Positions 8,392 through 13,510 of a stretch of DNA of 13,510 nucleotides are shown in pieces (position 1 is the stretch's first letter; every line of letters starts with the position of its first letter). The translations under genes were made by a program, and so were the position numbers. A model generated the notes under the pieces. It was not told where the DNA came from. It worked only from the letters and a program-made list of their open reading frames with translations, and searched no databases. The stretch is from JBBRXJ01 sp038248505 (GTDB lineage Bacteria > Bacteroidota > Bacteroidia > Bacteroidales > JBBRXJ01): NCBI GenBank assembly GCA_038248505.1, contig JBBRXJ010000088.1, positions 1-13,510 of the forward strand, written 5' to 3'.

Positions 8392-8467
8392 TCACTGCGC
8401 TGCCGCAAATCACTAGTCACTTTACACTCATCACTAGTCACTCCGCTGCGGCAGATCACTAGTCACT
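8392..8467 (+). repeat. GC-richer direct repeat cluster with hairpin potential
   Basis: A 30-nt unit occurs twice (8392-8421 and 8438-8467) with three differences. It ends in ATCACTAGTCACT, and that 13-mer also occurs alone between them, giving three copies (8409-8421, 8430-8442, 8455-8467). The first unit contains CTGCCGCA (8400-8407) and the second TGCGGCAG (8447-8454), which are exact reverse complements and could pair into an 8-bp GC-rich stem. The cluster lies in the 168-bp gap between recR and the TPR gene and is conspicuously less AT-rich than its surroundings. It might act as a recR terminator or mRNA stabiliser, but there is no following T run. It is not CRISPR-like. Confidence 0.7.
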
Positions 8468-8531
8468 TAAATTAATTCAATCATACTATATGTAAATTGA
8501 TTAAGTTTACAAAAAAAGTCAACAAATCGCT

Positions 8532-9515
8532 TTGATTAAAGAATTCAAAATAACAAGCCTCTATAATCTGTTTAAAGGATGTATTTTTCGCATCCCCTTA
8601 CTCATTTTTTGCCTTAACATTCAAGCACAAAGCGCAGCCGATCCTTTAATTACGCAAGGTTATGAGAAAATAAAAGATCGAAAATACAGCGATGCACTAT
8701 TACTTTTTGACCAAGCCGTGAAAGCCGACCCGGTAAATCCTAAAACCTATGCAAGCAGAGCACATTCGCTTATGAAACTGGAGCGATATGACGAGGCATT
8801 AAAAGACATTTATAAAGCATTAAGTATTAATAGCAATTATCCAGATGCATATTATGTAAGAGGCTTAATTGAAATAACTCAAAAAAAATATGATTTAGCC
8901 ATTGTTGATTTCAATACCGCCATAGACTATAACCCATCATACAACGCAGCCAAAGCAGCCAAAGTAAATGTTTATTATTTATCAGGCGATTTAAAAAAAT
9001 CAGAAAGTTATGTTGATGATTATATAAAAGAAACACCAAACTATGGCGACTATTATTTTTACAAAGGCAAACTTTTAGTATCACGACAAAAATATGAGGA
9101 GGCCTTAGTAGCATTTAATAAGGCCTTGGAATTTGTTGTTGACATGGATAAATTTGAGATCTATTTATATAGAGGAGATGCCAAACAAAATTCAAATCAA
9201 CTCCTTACTGCAAAAGAAGATTTTGACCGTGCCATGTTACTTGACAACAATAATGCAAGTGTTTATAATGGCTTGGGTGTTGTGAATTATAAACTCGGAA
9301 ATTTTGATGTAGCAAAACTACATTTCGATCAAGCCATAAAGATATTAGAGGCGTCACCCGATAAATATGAAGGGTATCATGAAATATACTACAACCGAGG
9401 CATGACGCAGTACAAGCTAAATGAACTAAGTAAAGCGTGTCAAAATTTTCATCATTCTTGTCAACTCGGTAACAGTAATGCATGTAAAATGGTAATTCTA
9501 AAATGCATTAAATAA
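8532..9515 (+). CDS. Exported tetratricopeptide-repeat protein (TTG start)
   Basis: The frame opens after a stop at 8502-8504 and contains no ATG until residue 81, well past the signal peptide. The TTG at 8532 is therefore the best start, with ATC/ATT codons as unlikely alternatives. The 327-residue product has a hydrophobic signal stretch (IPLLIFCLNIQA, 21-32) with probable cleavage near Ala32/Gln33, then about seven to eight TPR units from residue 38 to 310. Clear ones lie at 71-103 (YASRAHSLMKLERYDEALKD), 105-137, 174-203, 208-240, 243-275 and 284-310. The last is followed by a Cys-rich tail (C303, C310, C318, C325). TPR arrays scaffold protein complexes, here in the periplasm or at the outer membrane. 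The stop codon is immediately followed by the ATG of the glycosyltransferase gene, so the two are almost certainly co-translated. The partner is unknown. Confidence 0.85.
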   Translation: MIKEFKITSLYNLFKGCIFRIPLLIFCLNIQAQSAADPLITQGYEKIKDRKYSDALLLFDQAVKADPVNPKTYASRAHSLMKLERYDEALKDIYKALSINSNYPDAYYVRGLIEITQKKYDLAIVDFNTAIDYNPSYNAAKAAKVNVYYLSGDLKKSESYVDDYIKETPNYGDYYFYKGKLLVSRQKYEEALVAFNKALEFVVDMDKFEIYLYRGDAKQNSNQLLTAKEDFDRAMLLDNNNASVYNGLGVVNYKLGNFDVAKLHFDQAIKILEASPDKYEGYHEIYYNRGMTQYKLNELSKACQNFHHSCQLGNSNACKMVILKCIK

Positions 9516-11468
9516 ATGACCCAAATAGCCATTGTAATAGTCAATTATAATGTAAAGCATTTTATTGAAAATTGCTTACACAGCGTACGTCTGTCTATGC
9601 AAGGCATAGATGCAAAAGTGGTTGTGGTTGATAACAATTCTGTTGATGGATCATGTGCTATGATTCGCGAAAAATTTCCAGAAGTACAGCTCATTGAAAA
9701 TAAAGAAAATGTTGGCTTTTCAATGGCAAATAATCAAGCAATTCGAAGCATAAAGAGCAAATATTATCTTTTACTAAACCCCGACACACTTATACAAGAA
9801 GATACCTTAAGTAAATGCTTGGCCTTTATGAATGGGCATTCTGAAGCGGGTGCTTTAGGAGTAAAAATGGTAGATGGTAAAGCACGATTTCTTCCTGAAT
9901 CAAAGCGATCGTTACCCACGCCTTGGGTTGCTTTTTATAAAATATTTGGCATCTCCTCATTATTTCCGCATTCAAAAAAATTTGGACGCTATCACTTAAG
10001 CTATCTTAAAACCGACGAAATACATAGTGTTGATGTTCTTTCAGGTGCATTTATGTTTCTACGTGAGGAAGCACTACAAAAAACGGGGCTACTCGATGAA
10101 ACTTTTTTTATGTATGGCGAAGATATAGATCTCTCCTATCGGCTATTAAAAGCGGGCTATAAAAACTATTATTTCCCTAAAACAACAATCATTCATTATA
10201 AAGGTGAAAGCACCCGTAAAGGCTCACTAAATTATGTTCTGGTATTTTATAATGCGATGATTATTTTTGCAAAAAAACACTTTAGCAAAAATAATGCAGG
10301 TGCATTTACATTTATAATAAAAATAGCAATTTATTTGAGAGCCCTTCTTTCAATGATAAAACAATTAAGCAAAAAAACACTCCTTCCACTCCTTGATTTC
10401 ACTACTATTCTAGCTGGCTACACCTTTATAAAACACTACTGGGAACAATATAAATTTCACGGCAGTGCAAGCCTCCCTCGAGATTTGTTTTTAATTGCAA
10501 TTCCATGCTATATTTTAGTTTGGCTAACGGCCATTTTTTTTTCTGGCGGATACGACAAACCCATACGTATGTTTAAAAGTTACCGTGGAATTATTGCCGG
10601 CACCATTATTATTTTAGTAGTATATGCATTACTACCAGAACAAATGCGATTTTCTAGAGCCTTAATTTTATTTGGCTCAGGACTTGCTATAATAGCAATT
10701 AGCCTCAATCGTTTACTATTCCATTTTATTTCGGCAAATTACCGACTCGATTTGAATAAGACCAAAAGAATTGTTTTGGTTGGTAATATTTATGAAGCAC
10801 AAAGAGTACAAGAAGTAATAAAACTCTCCGGATTAAAATCAGAAATTGTAGGATTTGTATCGCCCGATTCAAGTATCACAAACAATATTTTTATAGGAAA
10901 TATAGATAACCTTTTTGAGGCTGTACAAATAAACAAAATTGATGAAGTAATTTTTTGCGCTAAAGAAATTACCTCTCAGCATATCATTGAAAGGATGCTA
11001 GAACTAGCTGCTTTAAACATTGATTTTAAAATTGCGCCACCAGATAGCATGTCGGTTATAGGAAGCAATTCAATTCATACAGCTGGCGAGCTATATACGG
11101 TTTATATAAATTCAATTGCAACAAAGGCAAACCGACGTAAAAAAAGAATGCTTGATCTTATAAGTACCAGCTTCATACTAGCACTCTCTCCTATTCTTAT
11201 TCTATTCCAAAAAAATCCGTTAAAGCTATTTAGAAACTGTATTCATATCTTAATAGGATTAAAAAGCTGGGTGGGATATACATCTATTGACCCAACAAAA
11301 CACTCATCACTCCCTCTTATCAAAGTGGGAATATTATCACCAGCCAATCATATAAAAGACCTATCACCTGAAAGCGCAAGCAGATTAAACTTTATTTACG
11401 CTCGCGACTATCTGATATATAGCGATATGTATATTATATTCCGCAATCTCAACCATCTTTCAGACTAG
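9516..11468 (+). CDS. Family 2 glycosyltransferase fused to a degenerate polyprenyl-phosphate sugar-transferase-like membrane domain
   Basis: The 650-residue product starts at the base after the upstream TAA. Residues 1-255 are a GT-A glycosyltransferase of the rhamnosyltransferase-like GT2 group: VNYN (9-12), VVDNNSVDGS (37-46), NVGFSMANN (65-73), the metal-site equivalent NPDT (88-91), and the catalytic-side block MYGEDIDLSYRLLKAGY (199-215). About five membrane helices follow (262-280, 288-305, 322-342, 356-373, 379-402). Then comes a Rossmann-like domain (RIVLVGNIYEAQRVQEV, 418-434, to about 515), the order seen in WcaJ-type proteins. The end (540-650) starts like a sugar-transferase domain (KRMLDLISTSFILALSPILIL) and ends like one (ARDYLIYSDMYIIFRNL). 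In between, the basic RQ--G--F--YKFRSM section is missing, the DELPQ segment reads NPLKLF, and VGPRP reads VGYTS. I infer an active GT2 domain on a non-catalytic PHPT-derived scaffold, acting on lipid-linked glycan at the inner membrane. Confidence 0.85.
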   Translation: MTQIAIVIVNYNVKHFIENCLHSVRLSMQGIDAKVVVVDNNSVDGSCAMIREKFPEVQLIENKENVGFSMANNQAIRSIKSKYYLLLNPDTLIQEDTLSKCLAFMNGHSEAGALGVKMVDGKARFLPESKRSLPTPWVAFYKIFGISSLFPHSKKFGRYHLSYLKTDEIHSVDVLSGAFMFLREEALQKTGLLDETFFMYGEDIDLSYRLLKAGYKNYYFPKTTIIHYKGESTRKGSLNYVLVFYNAMIIFAKKHFSKNNAGAFTFIIKIAIYLRALLSMIKQLSKKTLLPLLDFTTILAGYTFIKHYWEQYKFHGSASLPRDLFLIAIPCYILVWLTAIFFSGGYDKPIRMFKSYRGIIAGTIIILVVYALLPEQMRFSRALILFGSGLAIIAISLNRLLFHFISANYRLDLNKTKRIVLVGNIYEAQRVQEVIKLSGLKSEIVGFVSPDSSITNNIFIGNIDNLFEAVQINKIDEVIFCAKEITSQHIIERMLELAALNIDFKIAPPDSMSVIGSNSIHTAGELYTVYINSIATKANRRKKRMLDLISTSFILALSPILILFQKNPLKLFRNCIHILIGLKSWVGYTSIDPTKHSSLPLIKVGILSPANHIKDLSPESASRLNFIYARDYLIYSDMYIIFRNLNHLSD

Positions 11469-11484
11469 AATTCACAAAAAAAAC

Positions 11485-11492
11485 TATATTTG
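11485..11492 (+). promoter_or_regulatory. -7 box for the TPR/PD40 gene
   Basis: TATATTTG is an exact TAnnTTTG match, 16 nt before the ATG at 11509 and 16 nt after the glycosyltransferase stop codon. It suggests that the PD40 gene can be transcribed separately, with a leader of only about ten bases. The same octamer precedes the downstream paralogue (13244-13251). Confidence 0.5.
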
Positions 11493-11508
11493 TATTAACA
11501 ATACACAA

Positions 11509-12834
11509 ATGAAGGTCGCTAAAACAATCATAGCAGTTCTGATAATAACAGTCTCATTGCTGATTCCGTCAAAAGTGACTGGTCAATCTGATTTTGAGTA
11601 TTTTAAAGGCAATTATAAAAAAATCTTTTTAGAGGCCGAATCCTTTTTTCTTTATGAGGATTATCTTGAAGCAATGTATCTCTACAAGCTTTTAAAACAA
11701 AAATACGAAGGAAATTACGCTTACGACTATCGCATTGGGCAATGTTTGCTCAACATATCTGGATGGAAACATATGGCTATACCATATCTTGAGCGGGCTG
11801 CCGCACATACCAGTATTGCAACAAAAGATGTAAAATATGGTGAATCAACGACCCCTGTTGAGGCATACTTCACGCTTGGAAATGCCTATTTAATTGATAG
11901 CAAAATAGACAAAGCGATTGAATATTTTAATTTGTTCATAGAATATGCCGATCCTGCAACCTATGACGTAGAAGTAGCTCGTAAACAAATTCGATCAAGT
12001 GAATATGCTATTAAATTATTAGAAAACCCACACAAAGTATCTATCACCTATTTACCTGAGGCCATAAATAACAATTCGCCTAACGTTAATGCAGTAGTTT
12101 CGGCAGACGAAAAATACCTCGTATATGTAACAAAACTAAAATTTTACGATGCTATTTATTATTGCGAAAAAAAGTCAGATGGAACATGGACTGAGCCTTT
12201 TAATATTATTCCGCAATTAGGGGTTGATGGAAATTGCTTCCCAACGAGTATCTCCACCGATGGTAAAGAGATTTACTTTTATAGAGCTGAGGAATATGGG
12301 GGAGAGATTTGGATTAGTAAAAAAGTAGATAGTGTATGGACAGAAATAAAGGCATTAAATAAGTACATAAACACAAAATACTGGGAATCACACGCTTGTA
12401 TATCACAAGATGGTAAGAGCCTATTTTTCTCAAGTAACAGAGTAGGAGGTTATGGTGGTCTTGACATCTATAAATCAACTAAAGATGCCGAAGGTGAATG
12501 GGGTCCACCTGTTAATGCAGGACCGATAATTAACAGTACAGCAGATGAACATACTCCATTTGTGCTTGACAATGGGAAACAACTTTTTTTTAGCTCAAAT
12601 GGACACGAAACCATGGGGGGCTTTGATATCTTTTATTCACTATTAGATGCAAATAATAAATATCAACGTCCGTTTAATTTAAAAACGCCATTAAATACGA
12701 CAGATGACGATGTATTCTTATGCCCAGTAAAGGATGGAAACGCTGCCTATCATACCGTTTTTAACAAACAAGGTCAAAACCGCGAAGACATTGTTCGCAT
12801 TGAATTCAACCTTCAAAATTTACTATCAAAATAG
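11509..12834 (+). CDS. Exported TPR + PD40 beta-propeller protein (PorE-like N-terminal half)
   Basis: The 441-residue product begins with a signal peptide (MKVAKTIIAVLIITVSLLIP) and probable cleavage near Gly25/Gln26. TPR-like helices span about 33-170, for example FFLYEDYLEAMYLYKLLKQK (46-65) and AYFTLGNAYLIDSKIDKAIE (119-138). Residues 190-435 hold PD40/WD40-like propeller strands: SADEKYLVYVTK (198-209), STDGKEIYFYRA (249-260), SQDGKSLFFSSN (299-310) with GGLDIYKS, and LDNGKQLFFSSN (353-364) with GGFDIFYS. This TPR-then-propeller order is that of PorE-type proteins of the type IX secretion system, but the carboxypeptidase-regulatory and OmpA-like peptidoglycan-binding domains of PorE are absent; the protein stops after the propeller. 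A periplasmic or outer-membrane-inner-face scaffold role is inferred. The gene has its own -7 box after the glycosyltransferase gene. Its N-terminal TPR region resembles the partial gene at 13273. Confidence 0.85.
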   Translation: MKVAKTIIAVLIITVSLLIPSKVTGQSDFEYFKGNYKKIFLEAESFFLYEDYLEAMYLYKLLKQKYEGNYAYDYRIGQCLLNISGWKHMAIPYLERAAAHTSIATKDVKYGESTTPVEAYFTLGNAYLIDSKIDKAIEYFNLFIEYADPATYDVEVARKQIRSSEYAIKLLENPHKVSITYLPEAINNNSPNVNAVVSADEKYLVYVTKLKFYDAIYYCEKKSDGTWTEPFNIIPQLGVDGNCFPTSISTDGKEIYFYRAEEYGGEIWISKKVDSVWTEIKALNKYINTKYWESHACISQDGKSLFFSSNRVGGYGGLDIYKSTKDAEGEWGPPVNAGPIINSTADEHTPFVLDNGKQLFFSSNGHETMGGFDIFYSLLDANNKYQRPFNLKTPLNTTDDDVFLCPVKDGNAAYHTVFNKQGQNREDIVRIEFNLQNLLSK

Positions 12835-12911
12835 TAACTGATACTGAATAATTGAACACCTCTTTTATATTAGCTGATTTTTATTGAATATAAATCACAT
12901 TTAAATTTAAT

Positions 12912-13152
12912 TCGATTCTGCACAATCGTACACCAATTAGTTTTTACTGATTTTTAATGAAGGCAAATCTCTTATATATTGATGAAAGCAGGACGCTCAG
13001 GTGCCACATTGAGTTTATCGAAATGCTCTCGAAGCGCCATGAAATAAGGGTTTTTCAATACCAGTGCTTCTTCGCCGCTGCGAATGCCTCAGCCACCTGC
13101 GTTAGTATTTTAGTATGAAATTTGTCTTTGGTGTATCATTCTGCAGAATCAA
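12912..13152. mobile_element. MITE-like element, long copy (copy B) with about 100-bp internal segment
   Basis: The ends match the element at 590-726 almost base for base: left arm 12914-12997 and right arm 13107-13150. The terminal inverted repeats are the same (GATTCTGCACAAT against GATTCTGCAGAAT). The 9-mer AAATTTAAT lies directly on both sides (12903-12911 and 13153-13161), a probable target-site duplication different from that of copy A. The extra middle segment, 12998-13099, is less AT-rich than the surroundings and is bounded by CAGGTG and CACCTG, inverted to each other. It has no transposase frame, so the element must be non-autonomous. It fills most of the 438-bp gap between the two TPR genes; the rest of that gap holds no gene, only the promoter box of the next gene and AT-rich DNA. 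Confidence 0.78.
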
Positions 13153-13243
13153 AAATTTAATGAGGCAGAAACGATAAATAGTCATTACTAAAAATATTTC
13201 ACATTGAAAATACTTTTAATTTAAGTTTAAACGCAAATATTTG

Positions 13244-13251
13244 TATATTTG
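13244..13251 (+). promoter_or_regulatory. -7 box for the partial TPR gene
   Basis: TATATTTG is an exact TAnnTTTG match, 21 nt before the TTG start at 13273 and identical to the box of the PD40 gene at 11485. Its last three bases form an in-frame TTG, which makes that TTG an unlikely start codon because it would lie upstream of the transcript. Confidence 0.5.
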
Positions 13252-13272
13252 TCTTATCTAATTGAAATTACT

Positions 13273-13510
13273 TTGAAAAGAGCCTTACAAATCATTCTTG
13301 CTGTTTTATTTTTTGGCGCAGCAAACATACAGGCGCAACTACAACAGGAAGATATGCGAAAATTCTTCGAAGACGGTGAGTATTTCATTGCCTATGGAGA
13401 TTATCGCGAAGCATTATTTAACTATCTAAGAGTTAATAAAGGAGGGTTTAATAACTCCGACCTGCAATATCGTATTGGCCTCTGCTACATCAACTTAGAT
13501 GGTGAAAAAG
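13273..13510 (+). CDS. Exported TPR protein, N-terminal part (TTG start; runs off the window)
   Basis: From the TTG at 13273 the frame is open to the window edge, giving 79 codons. It encodes a signal peptide (MKRALQIILAVLFFGAANIQ, cleavage near Ala22/Gln23) followed by a TPR-like start: MRKFFEDGEYFIAYGDYREA, then LFNYLRVN and LQYRIGLCYINLDGEK. No ATG precedes the signal peptide, so TTG is the only sensible start. The sequence parallels the protein at 11509 (F----E-F----DY-EA---Y, then YRIG-C--N--G-K), so the two are probably paralogues. If the pattern holds, PD40 repeats should follow beyond the window, possibly with an OmpA-like end as in PorE; this cannot be seen here. A MITE copy lies just upstream. 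Confidence 0.72.
   Translation, partial: MKRALQIILAVLFFGAANIQAQLQQEDMRKFFEDGEYFIAYGDYREALFNYLRVNKGGFNNSDLQYRIGLCYINLDGEK

Noticed and set aside
8392..8467. CRISPR array
   Set aside because: There are only two full repeat units, the 16-nt spacer itself contains part of the repeat, and no cas gene is present.
8911..9483. Minus-strand open frames under the TPR gene
   Set aside because: They are shadows of a well-supported TPR coding region, without start context or protein-like composition.
11130..11468. Frameshift explaining the missing sugar-transferase motifs
   Set aside because: Both the opening and the closing blocks of the domain are in the same frame and run to a natural stop, so an in-frame loss or divergence fits better than a frameshift.
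12835..12911. Terminator after the PD40 gene
   Set aside because: No stem with a following T run was found there; the only strong palindrome nearby belongs to the MITE end.
12970..13090. A small minus-strand open stretch in the long MITE copy (about 38 codons, ending -RPAFINI then stop)
   Set aside because: It is bounded by a stop, has no good start or ribosome site, lies across the MITE arm and the inserted block, and only its last codons exist in the short copy.

Overview
The window looks like the chromosome of an AT-rich Bacteroidota (Cytophagia/Flavobacteriia/Sphingobacteriia-like) bacterium. The grounds are a SusC/SusD pair with a VGYG-type SusC start, Bacteroidota-style TAnnTTTG -7 promoter boxes in front of several genes, little Shine-Dalgarno signal, and TPR plus PD40 envelope proteins like those of the type IX secretion/gliding world. 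No RNA gene, CRISPR array or complete transposase was found.

Layout. On the minus strand, 1-563 is the N-terminal membrane part of an LTA-synthase/sulfatase-type protein whose rest lies outside the window. A 137-bp MITE-like element (590-726) and a hairpin terminator (739-771) follow. Then comes a minus-strand cassette transcribed from right to left: Na+:solute symporter (5842-7290), SusC-like TonB-dependent transporter (2536-5769) and SusD-like lipoprotein (791-2509). A 455-bp divergent intergenic region separates it from plus-strand recR (7746-8363). A short GC-richer repeat cluster (8392-8467) precedes a TTG-started TPR protein (8532-9515). This directly abuts a 650-residue protein (9516-11468) that fuses a family 2 glycosyltransferase to a polyprenyl-phosphate-sugar-transferase-like scaffold with an eroded catalytic core. 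An exported TPR+PD40 protein (11509-12834) follows, then a second, 241-bp copy of the MITE (12912-13152), then the start of a second TPR protein (13273 to window end) that resembles the first TPR+PD40 protein.

How the genes may work together. The symporter, SusC and SusD could form an uptake route: SusD captures a ligand, SusC imports it across the outer membrane using TonB energy, and the symporter takes it across the inner membrane. The substrate is unknown and no degradative enzyme is encoded nearby. The plus-strand TPR, glycosyltransferase and PD40 genes look like an envelope module, with surface glycan synthesis plus periplasmic or outer-membrane scaffold proteins. The PD40 pair recalls PorE-type proteins, but this is inference. 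recR is housekeeping.

The observations most worth following up are the two-copy MITE with terminal inverted repeats and distinct 8-9 bp flanking direct repeats, one copy carrying about 100 bp of extra sequence, and the glycosyltransferase fused to an apparently dead phosphoglycosyl transferase domain.
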